Shown here: piece after piece, positions 26,714-36,999 of the stretch
Layout of the letters: each line of letters starts with the position of its first letter
How positions within the stretch are numbered: position 1 is the stretch's first letter
From: Dysgonomonas sp. UBA5412
Lineage (GTDB): Bacteria > Bacteroidota > Bacteroidia > Bacteroidales > Dysgonomonadaceae
Direction of reading: 5' to 3'
DNA length: 64,000 nucleotides
Assembly: GCA_002409595.1 (NCBI GenBank)
Contig: DHNQ01000009.1
Span: 41,232 to 105,231 of the forward strand
Notes under the pieces: generated by a model
What the model saw: the letters and a program-made list of their open reading frames with translations, nothing else
What the model was told of the DNA's origin: nothing
Databases searched by the model: none
Made by a program: the position numbers and the translations under genes

Positions 26714-29700
26714 ATGGAAAATAATGTTTTTCAAGACTACTTTTTACCTAAAAATGGAAAAAATAAACATTTTTTTAGAATCATGAAAATCACGACGTTA
26801 CTTTTATTCGTCGGTATTATTTCTATCTATGCAGAAGATTCTTTTTCTCAAAATGCAAGAGTAACAATCAATAAAAGAAATACCTCACTTGAGAAAGTTT
26901 TGAATGAGATAGAGAAGCAAACCGACTATCTGTTTATCTACAATGATCAAGTTGAAACTGATCGGAAAGTATCAATAGATGTAGATACTAAGCCTGTAAA
27001 TCAAGTTTTGAGTAATCTGTTCAGAAATACAGATGTTGCCTATGCAATGGAAGGCTCTCATATTATTTTATCAAAAGTATCTGAGACTAGTAATTCAAAG
27101 TCAAATACTCCAATGCAAGATGGAGTGATCATAAAAGGAAAAGTTACAGAAGCTAATGGTGAACCCCTTATCGGAGTGAGCGTTTCTGTAAAAGGAACAA
27201 CTGTGGGTACTATCACCGACTTGGATGGTATGTATTCTATTAAAGTTCCGAACCCTAATTCTACTTTGGTATTCTCTTTTGTGGGTTTCAATCCGCAAGA
27301 ATTTCCTGTGAAAGGAGAAACCGAAATAAACGTCACTATGGCTGAGGATGTGACAGCTCTTGATGAGGTTGTTGTCGTTGGATATGGTGTACAACGTAAA
27401 TCTGACGTAACAGGTTCCATATCGGTCACCAAAGCTGATGATATTATTAAACAACAATCTTTTGGCGCACTTGAAGGATTGAAAGGTAAAGCTTCGGGTG
27501 TTAATATCTTCTCCAATTCGGGTCAGCCGGGTGGAGCATCGCGAGTAATGATACGAGGTATCGGTACTATCAATGCCAGTTCCAATCCTCTTTATATAGT
27601 GGATGGAGTTGCAATGGATGATTTTAAATTTCTTAATCCAAATGATATTGAGCGTATTGAAGTGTTGAAAGATGCCTCTTCAGCTGCGATTTATGGAGCT
27701 CGGGGAGCAAATGGTGTTATTATGGTAACAACCAAAAGAGGCTTGTCCGGAACAGGAGTGAAAGTTAGCTATAATGGCTCTATGAGTCTTAGCACAATGG
27801 CAAATTATATAGATGTAATGAATTCAGAAGAATGGATTGAGGCATATATGATTGGTCAGGCAAATGCGAATAAGTATCAAGGGAAAAACTACTCTTTAAA
27901 AAGAACAGACTATTTTAAAGATCCTAACTTATTTACTTCTGATGGAAAAGCTATCTATGATACCGATTGGCAAAAAGAAGCTACTCGTACAGCATTTTCT
28001 CATAATCATCAATTAAGTATACAACAAGGAGGAAAAGATTCCTCAATTGGAGCATTCTTAAACTATACAGATCAACAAGGTATTCTTCTTAATTCTTATA
28101 TGAAGCGTGTGAATGCTAAGATGGCCTATGATGCTAACCCGACTTCATGGTTATCAACATCTGTCAATTTATTGGTAAATCATACATGGGCTAATGAAGC
28201 AGAAGAAACCGGAGGACATCAAATGCCTCGCCGTTCAATGCTTGAAATGGTTCCATTTATGCCTGTAAAATTCCCTAATGGAGGATGGAGTAATTCCACT
28301 ACTACTACAGATCAACTAGGTTTGGAAGGTATGGCTAATCCGGTGCATGTTCTAGAAACTCAAAGCCGCATGAGATATCGTACCCAAATATTCGGTAATG
28401 CAGCCTTAACTTTCCATTTGGCTCCCGGACTGGATCTTAAAACTCAATTTGGTATAGATAGCCATACAGATAAGGAAAGAGATTATTCACCTACCGATTT
28501 AAAAAATATTTCGGAACCTAATGGCGATGCTCGTATAAAAGATATTAATACTTTCTTTTGGCAGGAAGAGACATATTTGACATATATGAAAACAATAGAT
28601 AAACATCGTCTTAATCTAATGGCAGGTTTATCATGGCAAGAAAGAGAATACAGAACAAATACAAGCCAAACTAAGGGTTTTATAGATGATTTCTACGAAA
28701 CAAATAATATGGGAGTTGGTACTCTTCCTGAGAAACCGGGATCAGAATATCAAAAATGGTCAATGAATTCGTATTTTGTCAGAGCTGCTTATACTTACAA
28801 TGACAGGTATATGACAACTCTTACAGGACGTGTGGACGGTTCTTCTCGATTTGGCGAAAATAATAAATACGCATTCTTTCCTTCAGCAGGTCTAGGTTGG
28901 TTAATTTCGAATGAGGACTTTATGAAGGATGCCACAGCAATTAATAATTTAAAACTGCATACAAGTTATGGTATAACAGGTAACTCTGAAATACCTGTTT
29001 ATCAATCATTGGCAATGATGGGTTCAGGTACTACTATTATAGATGGCAAGTTGGTTCCAACCGGATGGTTAGACCGTTTGGGTAATCCTGATTTGAAATG
29101 GGAGAAAACATATACGTTTGATGTTGGATTCGAATTAGGTTTGTTGAAAAATCGTTTAAATTTTGATATTTCTTATTACAATAAGAAAACAAAAGACCTT
29201 TTGTTAGCACGTCCCGTTCCATATAGTACAGGCTTTGGTTCTGTAATGACTAATATGGGGCAAGTTACGAATCAGGGGATTGACGTATTGATTAATACAA
29301 CAAACATTGAAACATCTGATTTCACATGGTCTTCAACTTTAAACTTTAACTATAATAAGAATAAAATTGACGCTTTAGGTGAAAATAATGAAGATATTCT
29401 TCCGGGACCGGATTGGGTTTCTGGTTCTCAAACAATATTGCGTGTCGGAGAATCTTTGGGTTCATTCTGGGGTTACGAGAGACTAGGTATATGGACAGAA
29501 GAGGATAAGGCTGCCGGACTGCTTCCTGCCGGACAAATTGTAGGACAAGCAAAACGATCAACCGAAAAGAAAATTCTAGGAAAAGGAACTCCTGATGTAA
29601 CCGGCAGTTTTATAAATAATTTCCGTTACAAGAATTTAGATCTAACCTTAGATATGCAATTTGTATGGGGCGTAGATGTGTTACAACAATTTACTCACTC

Positions 29701-30103
29701 ATTGGAAGACCGTTTTGGTTTGACGAATGGAGAAAGTGCTATATTGTATGATGCGTGGTCACCGTCTAATCCTAATACTATGGTTCAAGCTATTCGTAAC
29801 GGAGTTAGAGATGGACAGAGTTCCGAACTTGATTCTCGTTGGGTAGCAGATGGTTCATATTTGCGAGCAAATCTTATTCAATTGGGCTATACATTTGATT
29901 CTAAATTGCTCAAGCCATTATCACTTAGTTCTCTACGTGTTTATTTTGGAGTGAATAATGCTTTCCTTATTAAATCTAGCGACTTTAGAGGATATGATCC
30001 TGAAGGAACATCTCAGGGTGATAACCAATGGGGACAGAATATGTTTTTCTTCCAATATCCTAAACCACGGACATATACATTTGGTGTAAGCGCTACATTT
30101 TAA
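26714..30103 (+). CDS. SusC/RagA TonB-linked outer-membrane receptor of PUL 1
   Basis: 1129 residues. An N-terminal extension and signal segment end near residue 46 (DSFSQ). An STN signalling domain (about 50-118), a carboxypeptidase-D-like beta-sandwich (about 141-220, IKGKVTEANGEPLIGVSV) and a plug domain (VIMVTTKRG near 338-346) follow. The long TonB-dependent barrel ends in aromatic F. The STN domain is the piece that signals to FecR, which fits the upstream sigma/FecR pair. It imports glycan fragments captured with SusD. The 150-base leader carries a hairpin at about 26629-26662. Confidence 0.95.
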   Translation: MENNVFQDYFLPKNGKNKHFFRIMKITTLLLFVGIISIYAEDSFSQNARVTINKRNTSLEKVLNEIEKQTDYLFIYNDQVETDRKVSIDVDTKPVNQVLSNLFRNTDVAYAMEGSHIILSKVSETSNSKSNTPMQDGVIIKGKVTEANGEPLIGVSVSVKGTTVGTITDLDGMYSIKVPNPNSTLVFSFVGFNPQEFPVKGETEINVTMAEDVTALDEVVVVGYGVQRKSDVTGSISVTKADDIIKQQSFGALEGLKGKASGVNIFSNSGQPGGASRVMIRGIGTINASSNPLYIVDGVAMDDFKFLNPNDIERIEVLKDASSAAIYGARGANGVIMVTTKRGLSGTGVKVSYNGSMSLSTMANYIDVMNSEEWIEAYMIGQANANKYQGKNYSLKRTDYFKDPNLFTSDGKAIYDTDWQKEATRTAFSHNHQLSIQQGGKDSSIGAFLNYTDQQGILLNSYMKRVNAKMAYDANPTSWLSTSVNLLVNHTWANEAEETGGHQMPRRSMLEMVPFMPVKFPNGGWSNSTTTTDQLGLEGMANPVHVLETQSRMRYRTQIFGNAALTFHLAPGLDLKTQFGIDSHTDKERDYSPTDLKNISEPNGDARIKDINTFFWQEETYLTYMKTIDKHRLNLMAGLSWQEREYRTNTSQTKGFIDDFYETNNMGVGTLPEKPGSEYQKWSMNSYFVRAAYTYNDRYMTTLTGRVDGSSRFGENNKYAFFPSAGLGWLISNEDFMKDATAINNLKLHTSYGITGNSEIPVYQSLAMMGSGTTIIDGKLVPTGWLDRLGNPDLKWEKTYTFDVGFELGLLKNRLNFDISYYNKKTKDLLLARPVPYSTGFGSVMTNMGQVTNQGIDVLINTTNIETSDFTWSSTLNFNYNKNKIDALGENNEDILPGPDWVSGSQTILRVGESLGSFWGYERLGIWTEEDKAAGLLPAGQIVGQAKRSTEKKILGKGTPDVTGSFINNFRYKNLDLTLDMQFVWGVDVLQQFTHSLEDRFGLTNGESAILYDAWSPSNPNTMVQAIRNGVRDGQSSELDSRWVADGSYLRANLIQLGYTFDSKLLKPLSLSSLRVYFGVNNAFLIKSSDFRGYDPEGTSQGDNQWGQNMFFFQYPKPRTYTFGVSATF

Positions 30104-30129
30104 AAAACTAAAACATAAAAAATAGAAAT

Positions 30130-31731
30130 ATGAAAATGAAAAATATATTTTTAGGAATGATTAGTTTGCTTTTATTAGGTTCTATAACCTCTTGCGATGA
30201 CTTTTTGAAAGAGGAACCTGAAGATAATATGAGTCTGGAACAATATTATAAAAAAGCAAACCATGCACGTGCGTCAGTAAATGCATTGTATGATAGTGGT
30301 TTTCCTACCTTCTATGGAGCAGAAGTATATAGTGGTGCCAGAATAGCGTATGGTCCGTTTTTATCAGGATTATATGATAATGAATACAAGGGGCAAGAAG
30401 TTATTGTTCAATACTGTCAAGAACTTACCATTTCACCTTCTAATATAACAAACCAAATGAGATCCATTTGGAGTACATGTTATCAGGCTATTAATCGCGC
30501 TAATGCCGTAATAAAATATACTCCCGGTATTGTAGATCTCACATTTACAGCTAATGAGCAGAATATTATATTGGCTCAGGCTAAATTTTTTAGAGCATTG
30601 AATCTTTTTTATTTAGTAAAAACATTTGGAGATGTACCTCTAACAATAGAGCCTTATGAATCGTTGGAAAATAATTTATATTTACCGCGTACAGAGTCAA
30701 CCAAAGTTTATGAACAAATTGTAAAAGATTTAACAGAAGCCGCAGCAGATCTAAAGGAAGAGGCATTTACAAAAAATGGCTTTAGGATTTCTAAAACAAC
30801 AGCTGAATCTTTGTTAGCAAGCGTCTATTTACAAATGAGTGGTTATCCTTTGCAAAGTAATAATTATAAAGAATCAGCCACTGCGGCTCGCACTGTTATT
30901 AATAGCAATAAACATGCATTAACAGAAAATAAAGACAATGCTGAGAATAGTGCATATAATATATTACGTACTCAAGACGATTTGACTGAATATGTGTATT
31001 CCAGAGAACGCTCTTCTTCTGTTGCCGGATATGCAAGTAACTGGACTCAGTTATCATTTCCTGTTGATGCAGCCGGATGGGGATATTTTAAATATAGCCT
31101 TACCAATAATGGAATCAGACCTACTGCTACAATAATTAATGCTTACGATCCTGCAAATGATTTGCGTATACAAGAAAAACAATTTTATTTTAGTAAGTTT
31201 ACTTATACAAATTCAAAAGGAGAAGTTACTGTTAACTTTTCTGAACCTTCCCCTTGGTTCTATTATGATGAGGATGCAATGCTTAATACAGGTGTGAGTG
31301 GCAAAGATTTCCCAATTATGAGATATGCAGAAGTTCTACTTATTGGAGCAGAAGCCATTGCGCAATCCGAAGGTGTTACAGCAGAAGCTGTGAGCTATTT
31401 AGCCGCTGTGCGTGCCCGCGCTTATACAAAAATGACTAAGTCAGAAATTGAAACATCTTTAAAAAGTTTATCGAAAGATGATTTTATAAAAGAAGTTTGG
31501 ACTGAACGTATTCGTGAATTTTCTTTAGAACATAAACTTTGGGATGATATTCAACGTACACGTATGTATCCGACTGCATCTGCAACAAATAAAGGCAAAG
31601 TTACATTTGTAAATGTTATAGGAGCTAAAAATCCTTGGGGAGCAACATTCCAAGAAAAGCATTTATTATGGCCTATATCTGATACAGAAATGCAACGTAA
31701 CCCACAACTTGTTCAAAATACAGGTTATTAA
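30130..31731 (+). CDS. SusD/RagB glycan-binding lipoprotein of PUL 1
   Basis: 533 residues. A lipoprotein signal with the SITSCDD lipobox (Cys22) leads into the SusD fold: an N-terminal SusD-like segment (about 22-220 with TPR-like helices, QAKFFRALNLFYLVKTFGDVPL) and the C-terminal RagB region with the usual closing LWPISDTEMQRNPQLVQNTGY. It forms the lid of the SusC channel on the cell surface. It starts 26 bases after susC, so the pair is co-transcribed. Confidence 0.95.
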   Translation: MKMKNIFLGMISLLLLGSITSCDDFLKEEPEDNMSLEQYYKKANHARASVNALYDSGFPTFYGAEVYSGARIAYGPFLSGLYDNEYKGQEVIVQYCQELTISPSNITNQMRSIWSTCYQAINRANAVIKYTPGIVDLTFTANEQNIILAQAKFFRALNLFYLVKTFGDVPLTIEPYESLENNLYLPRTESTKVYEQIVKDLTEAAADLKEEAFTKNGFRISKTTAESLLASVYLQMSGYPLQSNNYKESATAARTVINSNKHALTENKDNAENSAYNILRTQDDLTEYVYSRERSSSVAGYASNWTQLSFPVDAAGWGYFKYSLTNNGIRPTATIINAYDPANDLRIQEKQFYFSKFTYTNSKGEVTVNFSEPSPWFYYDEDAMLNTGVSGKDFPIMRYAEVLLIGAEAIAQSEGVTAEAVSYLAAVRARAYTKMTKSEIETSLKSLSKDDFIKEVWTERIREFSLEHKLWDDIQRTRMYPTASATNKGKVTFVNVIGAKNPWGATFQEKHLLWPISDTEMQRNPQLVQNTGY

Positions 31732-31741
31732 AATACAATGT

Positions 31742-31809
31742 CAGAAATCTTAATATCAGATTTCTGTATGATACTATAAAAAGAGGGGGCGCATCGTAAA
31801 GAGCCCCCT
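31742..31809 (+). terminator. Two tandem hairpins between susD and the GH92 gene
   Basis: Stem CAGAAATCT with AGATTTCTG (31742-31766), then AGGGGGC with GCCCCCT (31784-31809). Neither has a long T-run; the second is followed by ACTTTAAT. They may attenuate rather than end transcription, lowering GH92 relative to susCD. Confidence 0.55.
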
Positions 31810-31869
31810 ACTTTAATATAACAAACTCATTATTATAATACTTATTAATAGTTTTGTCGTATTATTCTT

Positions 31870-31877
31870 TAAATTTG
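31870..31877 (+). promoter_or_regulatory. Possible -7 box of the GH92 gene
   Basis: TAAATTTG, an exact TAnnTTTG match, 49 bases before the ATG. An upstream TTTG at 31853-31856 is only 13 bases away, too close for a canonical -33. Confidence 0.4.
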
Positions 31878-31926
31878 TCATATTCTGCGAATGTGAAGAA
31901 GAAAAGAATCATAAATCTAATAAATA

Positions 31927-34191
31927 ATGAATTTTAAAATCAGTCAATTGACTAAGGCTATTTGTTTCGGGGTAGTCTCATTTATGCTACTGCCATCATG
32001 TAAAGAAACTCAGTCTCAGCCCCAGCTTGCCGACCAGACTCAATATGTAGATCCGTATATCGGAACGGGCGATCATGGACATGTCTTTCTTGGGGCAAAC
32101 GTTCCATTCGGATTGGTTCAATTAGGGCCAACCAATATTACCGGAGGATGGGATTGGTGTTCCGGTTATCATATATCCGATTCTACCATTTGGGGTTTTA
32201 CCCATATGCACTTAAGTGGAACCGGTATCGGAGATCTTTTGGATATTGCCTTTATGCCTGTCGTAGGAGATGTCAAATTAGGGAAAGGAGATATTTCTGA
32301 TCCTAATTCAGGAATGTATTCACTATTCGATCGTAAAACTGAAACCGCAAAGGCTGGTTACTATGCAGTGCATCTCGATAGATACAACGTAGATGTAGAA
32401 CTAACTGCAACAAAACGAGTTGGTTTTCACAAATATACTTTCCCGCAATCGGATAATGCACAGATAGTAGTCGATCTGAAAAGTGCCCTCAATTGGGATA
32501 CCCCCGTAGATACATATTTGGTGTACGAAAACGATTCTACTATCTCAGGTTACCGCTTTTCTAAAGGTTGGGCTAACGATCAACGTGTATTCTTTACGGC
32601 TTCATTCTCTAAGCCGATGAAGAAATTTTTATTGTCAGAAGGTGAAGAAGTGAAAGAAGGCACGGAGTTGAAAGCAGTTGGAGTATTCGGTCAGGCTTTA
32701 TTCGATACCAAAGACAAAGAAGAGATATATGTAAAAGTGGCATTATCACCGGTTAGTATCGAAAATGCAAAACTGAATATGCAGACAGAACTTCCGGGTT
32801 GGAATTTCAAACAGACAATTGCAAATGCCAACGAAGCCTGGAATGAGGAGTTGAATAAAGTTATTATTACAACCGATGATAATACCATCAAACGCAATTT
32901 TTATACAGCTCTGTACCATACAATGATTGCCCCATCCGAGTTTTGCGATGTAAATAATGATTATAGAGGATCAGATGCACAGATGCACAAACAAGGAGCA
33001 TTTAAGAATTATACCACATTCTCTCTGTGGGATACTTATCGTGCAGCACATCCTTTGATGACTATTATTCATCCCGAAAAAATGAGTGATATAGTCAATA
33101 CAATGCTTACTATATATCAACAACAAGGTAAACTGCCCGTATGGCATCTGATGGGTTGCGAAACAGACTGTATGGTTGGTAATCCCGGTATATCGGTCGT
33201 AGCAGATGCTATATTGAAAGGATATACAGGCTTTGACAAAGAATTGGCTTTTGAGGCAATGAAAAACTCGGCTATGCTTGACGAGAGAGGTCTTAAGTAT
33301 ATGAAAGAATACGGATATATCCCTTATGATAAAGGAGAGAACGAAGGTCTGTCCAAAGCTATGGAATATGCCATTGCCGATTGGTCGATTGCTCAGGTTG
33401 CACAAACGATGGGTAAAACTGACGATTATGATTATTTCCTTAAACGGAGTAAAGCATATACTCATTATTTCGACAAATCGACCGGATTTATGAGGGGACT
33501 ATCTTCCGATGGAAAATTTAAAACACCCTTTAATCCTTTCGAATCCGTTCATAGAGATAATGATTATACCGAAGGAAATGCTTGGCAATATACTTGGCTG
33601 GTTCCTCACGATGTAAAAGGTTTAGTTGAACTATTTGGCGGCAAAGAACCTTTTGTTCAGAAGCTCGATTCTCTTTTCATCGTCGAAGGGTCTTTGGGCG
33701 AACATGCATCTCCCGATATCAGCGGTTTGATCGGACAGTATGCTCATGGTAACGAACCTAGTCATCATGTGCTGTATCTATATCCTTATGTCGGACAACC
33801 TTGGAAGACTGCCGATAAAGTTCGTCAAGTAATGAAAGAGCTTTATTTTGATAAGCCTGCCGGACTTTCGGGTAATGAAGATGTTGGTCAGATGTCAGCT
33901 TGGTATGTCCTATCAGCATTGGGCTTCTATCAGGTCGAACCTGCCGGAGGTAAATATATCTTTGGTAGTCCTATCGTAAACGAAGCCTCTATAAAGGTAA
34001 AAGATGAGAAGATATTTAAGGTTATAGCTCACAACAATAGCGATGTCAATAAATACATTCAAAGTGTAAAACTTAATGGCAAAGAATATGATAAATCTTA
34101 TATAGATTTCAAAGATATTGAAGCCGGAGGTACGCTCGAATTTGTAATGGGAGATAAACCTTCCGAAACATGGGGTACTAGTGAAATATAA
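31927..34191 (+). CDS. GH92 alpha-mannosidase, surface or periplasmic lipoprotein
   Basis: 754 residues, typical GH92 length. A lipobox (MLLPSCKE, Cys25) predicts a lipoprotein. Family motifs: GTGDHGHVFLGANVPFG near residue 46, then a C-S-G-Y-H and G-F-T-H-M-H-L-S-G-T-G block, the catalytic-region motif GNEPSHH (Glu610), and GNEDVGQMSAWYVLSALGFY. GH92 enzymes are calcium-dependent inverting exo-alpha-mannosidases acting on alpha-1,2, -1,3 or other mannosidic bonds of N-glycans or yeast mannan; linkage preference is not readable here. It is the only degradative enzyme in PUL 1, which suggests trimming of small mannose-rich glycans. A hairpin follows the stop. Confidence 0.93.
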   Translation: MNFKISQLTKAICFGVVSFMLLPSCKETQSQPQLADQTQYVDPYIGTGDHGHVFLGANVPFGLVQLGPTNITGGWDWCSGYHISDSTIWGFTHMHLSGTGIGDLLDIAFMPVVGDVKLGKGDISDPNSGMYSLFDRKTETAKAGYYAVHLDRYNVDVELTATKRVGFHKYTFPQSDNAQIVVDLKSALNWDTPVDTYLVYENDSTISGYRFSKGWANDQRVFFTASFSKPMKKFLLSEGEEVKEGTELKAVGVFGQALFDTKDKEEIYVKVALSPVSIENAKLNMQTELPGWNFKQTIANANEAWNEELNKVIITTDDNTIKRNFYTALYHTMIAPSEFCDVNNDYRGSDAQMHKQGAFKNYTTFSLWDTYRAAHPLMTIIHPEKMSDIVNTMLTIYQQQGKLPVWHLMGCETDCMVGNPGISVVADAILKGYTGFDKELAFEAMKNSAMLDERGLKYMKEYGYIPYDKGENEGLSKAMEYAIADWSIAQVAQTMGKTDDYDYFLKRSKAYTHYFDKSTGFMRGLSSDGKFKTPFNPFESVHRDNDYTEGNAWQYTWLVPHDVKGLVELFGGKEPFVQKLDSLFIVEGSLGEHASPDISGLIGQYAHGNEPSHHVLYLYPYVGQPWKTADKVRQVMKELYFDKPAGLSGNEDVGQMSAWYVLSALGFYQVEPAGGKYIFGSPIVNEASIKVKDEKIFKVIAHNNSDVNKYIQSVKLNGKEYDKSYIDFKDIEAGGTLEFVMGDKPSETWGTSEI

Positions 34192-34246
34192 AATGAAGTA
34201 GAAAAAAGATCCCATTTACACATCATCGGGATTTTGTTAAGGGTGA

Positions 34247-34272
34247 GGCTGCCAGAAGTGATTCTCGCAGCC
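34247..34272 (+). terminator. Probable terminator of PUL 1
   Basis: GGCTGC pairs with GCAGCC, with an inner GAA/TTC pairing; a modestly T-rich tail follows. It lies between the convergent GH92 and ung genes. Confidence 0.45.
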
Positions 34273-34305
34273 TTGATTTATTTAAGATCAGTCTGTTTTG
34301 GAAAT

Positions 34306-34968
34306 TTACCACTGTATAGGTTCAATCCCTTTAGACTCTAAAAAAGCATTTGTCTTACTAAAATGATTGTTTCCGAAAAAGCCATTATGAGCCGATAGTG
34401 GTGATGGATGTACAGACTTCAACACCAAATGTTTATTTGGATCTATGAATGCAGCCTTTTTTTGTGCATAAGCTCCCCATAAAATAAACACAAGATTCTC
34501 TTTTTTCTCCGCCAGGCTATGTATCGCTGCATCTGTAAAAGTTTCCCAACCTTTTCTTTGATGCGAACCCGCCATGTGTGCTTGTACAGTAAGTGTTGCA
34601 TTAAGCAGTAATACACACTGATTCGCCCAACGCGTAAGATTGCCCGATTTGGGTATTTCTGTACCCATATCTTTATTTATCTCTTTGAATATATTGACTA
34701 GCGAAGGTGGAGCCGGAATACCGTCAGGTACAGAAAAAGATAACCCGTGAGCCTGCCCATCGTTGTGATATGGATCTTGCCCAAGTATAATGACTTTTAC
34801 CTTGTCGAATGGAGTATGCTCAAACGCATTGAAGATGAGTCTGGCAGGAGGGAAGATTTGTTTGGTACGATATTCATATCTTACAAACTCTGTAAGCTTT
34901 ACAAAATATTCTTTATCAAATTCGTCTTTCAGTTGTTCCTTCCAGCTTTCTTCGATCTTTACATTCAT
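34306..34968 (-). CDS. ung: Uracil-DNA glycosylase, family 1
   Basis: 220 residues. The catalytic water-activating motif GQDPYH (Asp65) and the DNA-intercalation motif HPSPLSAHNGFFG near residue 187 are intact, as is LLLNATLTV. The enzyme removes uracil from DNA at the first step of base excision repair. Length and both motifs are normal. Convergent with GH92; its promoter is not clear (TATCTTTA near 35020 misses the consensus by one base). Confidence 0.96.
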   Translation of the reverse strand: MNVKIEESWKEQLKDEFDKEYFVKLTEFVRYEYRTKQIFPPARLIFNAFEHTPFDKVKVIILGQDPYHNDGQAHGLSFSVPDGIPAPPSLVNIFKEINKDMGTEIPKSGNLTRWANQCVLLLNATLTVQAHMAGSHQRKGWETFTDAAIHSLAEKKENLVFILWGAYAQKKAAFIDPNKHLVLKSVHPSPLSAHNGFFGNNHFSKTNAFLESKGIEPIQW

Positions 34969-35137
34969 AATGGTTGAGTTTATGTTAGATATTAGTTGTT
35001 AAAAAAGTACTGTGCTATAAAGATACTATTTTTACATGTACAGACCTCTTTTTTCTAAAATCTAATTTAGTCTAATGTTAATTTATTCACTAACCGTAGG
35101 GTTGTTTCGATAATGATTCTGACCGTTAAAAAACTAC

Positions 35138-35145
35138 TATCTTTG
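35138..35145 (+). promoter_or_regulatory. -7 box of the MATE gene
   Basis: TATCTTTG, an exact TAnnTTTG match, only 9 bases before the ATG, implying a very short leader. Confidence 0.5.
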
Positions 35146-35153
35146 TATCCATT

Positions 35154-36449
35154 ATGAATAAAAATATATTGCGTTTAGCGATTCCCAACATTATCTCTAA
35201 TATCACAGTTCCCCTTCTCGGACTCGTTGATATGTATATTGTAGGGCATCTCGATTCCGAAGATTACATCGGGGCAATTGCTCTGGCTACTATGATCTTT
35301 AATTTTATTTATTGGAGTTTCTCTTTTCTACGTATGGGCACCAGTGGCTTTACCGCTCAGGCATACGGAGCAGACAATCGTCAGGAACAGACCAATATAC
35401 TCATGCGATCTCTTACCGTGGCAATGGGAGCAGGGTTGTTGATTATTCTTTTGCAATATGTGATTGCCTCTGTTGGTTTCTACTTTCTTGATGCCGGTCC
35501 TGTGGTGAAAAGTTACGCTCACCAATACTTCTATATTTATATCTGGGCTGCACCCGCTGTATTGGGGTTATATACCTTTAACGGATGGTATGTAGGGATG
35601 CAGAATGCCAAGATTCCGATGATTGTAGCCATTGGTATCAATATTGTAAATATTGCTTTAAGCTTTACATTCGTTTATGGACTTGGTATGAAGCTTGATG
35701 GTGTTGCCTTAGCTTCAGCATGTGCACAATATACAGGCTTCCTTTCATTCGTTATTATCTGGAATCTGAAATATGGCAATCTAAAGAAATATATCAATCT
35801 GAGTATCTTAAAAGATATAGCTTCGTACATTCCTTTTTTCAAAGTGAATAGCGATATTTTCATTCGTACCATAGCTTTAGTCTCAGTTACTACATTCTTT
35901 ATGTCGGCATCGGCCAAACTGGGTAAAGATATACTTGCCGTAAACGCTCTGTTGATGCAACTCTTCGTCTTGTTTTCGTATATGATGGATGGGTTTGCTT
36001 ATGCTGCCGAAGCCCTTACCGGAAGATATATAGGTGCAAATAATAGACATTTGCTGAAAACATTAGTCAAAAGATTGTTTCTGTGGGGAATAATTATTGC
36101 CGGATTGTTCACTCTGGCTTATGCCTTCTTCCTCGAACCTATATTAGGTTTCCTTACCGATAAACAGAATGTGATAGAACTGAGTAAGCAATTCTCTTTT
36201 TGGGTATGTTTAATTCCTATTGCAGGATTTTCGGCCTTCTTATGGGACGGAGTTTTTGTGGGAGCAACGGCTTCTCATCAAATGAGAAATTCGATGCTGA
36301 TTGCAGTTGCAGCTTTTTTTATAGTCTATTATGTTTTTTCTAGTATATTTGCGAACAATATCTTATGGATAGCGTTTATAGTCTATCTGGCGTTGAGGGG
36401 TGGTATTCAGAGTTTTATGGCACCCGCTATTTTGAATGATTCCAGATAA
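35154..36449 (+). CDS. MATE family efflux transporter (DinF-like)
   Basis: 431 residues with about 12 membrane helices in two related halves. The N-terminal MNKNILRLAIPNIISNITVPLLGLVDMYIVGHL and the mid-protein DGVALASACAQYTGF stretch are characteristic of MATE exporters, which use sodium or proton gradients to expel cationic compounds. The short N-terminus and the DGFAYAAEALTGRYIGANN region resemble the DinF branch. Flavodoxin follows 35 bases later on the same strand and may share the transcript. Confidence 0.88.
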   Translation: MNKNILRLAIPNIISNITVPLLGLVDMYIVGHLDSEDYIGAIALATMIFNFIYWSFSFLRMGTSGFTAQAYGADNRQEQTNILMRSLTVAMGAGLLIILLQYVIASVGFYFLDAGPVVKSYAHQYFYIYIWAAPAVLGLYTFNGWYVGMQNAKIPMIVAIGINIVNIALSFTFVYGLGMKLDGVALASACAQYTGFLSFVIIWNLKYGNLKKYINLSILKDIASYIPFFKVNSDIFIRTIALVSVTTFFMSASAKLGKDILAVNALLMQLFVLFSYMMDGFAYAAEALTGRYIGANNRHLLKTLVKRLFLWGIIIAGLFTLAYAFFLEPILGFLTDKQNVIELSKQFSFWVCLIPIAGFSAFLWDGVFVGATASHQMRNSMLIAVAAFFIVYYVFSSIFANNILWIAFIVYLALRGGIQSFMAPAILNDSR

Positions 36450-36484
36450 TTGATTATCAGTATAATAAAAAATATTAACTAGTT

Positions 36485-36982
36485 ATGAGCAAAGTTGCAA
36501 TAGTTTACGGTTCATCTACCGGAGCCACAGAAGCGGTAGCAGAAAAAATTCAAGCCTCGTTCGAAGGCTCAACACTCTTCAATGCTGAAAGTGTGAATGT
36601 TGAAGATCTGAAACCTTACGATCTCTTAATATTTGGAGCATCTACAACCGGTATCGGCGATTTGCAGGATGATTGGGATGCCTTACTTCCTAAGGTTGAA
36701 AAGATGGACTTTACAGGTAAGAAAGTAGCTTTATTCTCACTCGGAGACAGTGCTTCTTTTTCTACTAGTTTTGCCGGAGCTATGTATTATATCTACAAGG
36801 CATTAAAAGGCAAGGTGGAAATAATCGGGTCTGTATCTACCGACGGATATACATTCGACGATTCGGATGCTGTTGTTGACGGACATTTTGTAGGATTGGC
36901 TTTAGACGAAGACAATGAGTATAATGAGACTGACAGCCGTATTGCTGCATGGGTTGAAGAACTCAAAAAACATCTGAATTAA
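36485..36982 (+). CDS. fldA: Flavodoxin
   Basis: 165 residues, a long-chain flavodoxin. The FMN phosphate loop YGSSTGATE (residues 9-17), the FGASTTGIGDLQDDW isoalloxazine loop and the LFSLGDSASFSTSFAGAM loop are present. It is a small cytoplasmic electron carrier that can replace ferredoxin when iron is scarce. The start follows the usual family N-terminus exactly. Closed by a strong bidirectional hairpin. Confidence 0.94.
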   Translation: MSKVAIVYGSSTGATEAVAEKIQASFEGSTLFNAESVNVEDLKPYDLLIFGASTTGIGDLQDDWDALLPKVEKMDFTGKKVALFSLGDSASFSTSFAGAMYYIYKALKGKVEIIGSVSTDGYTFDDSDAVVDGHFVGLALDEDNEYNETDSRIAAWVEELKKHLN

Positions 36983-36999
36983 GTATTATCAATAATAGA

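Noticed and set aside
27058..27516. Antisense open frames of 118-152 codons within susC of PUL 1
   Set aside because: They mirror the plug and beta-sandwich coding region of a well-formed SusC gene and show no motif of their own.
32971..33465. A 164-codon open frame on the minus strand
   Set aside because: Fully inside the GH92 gene in antisense; its Cys-, His- and Phe-rich translation is typical of a shadow of a real gene.
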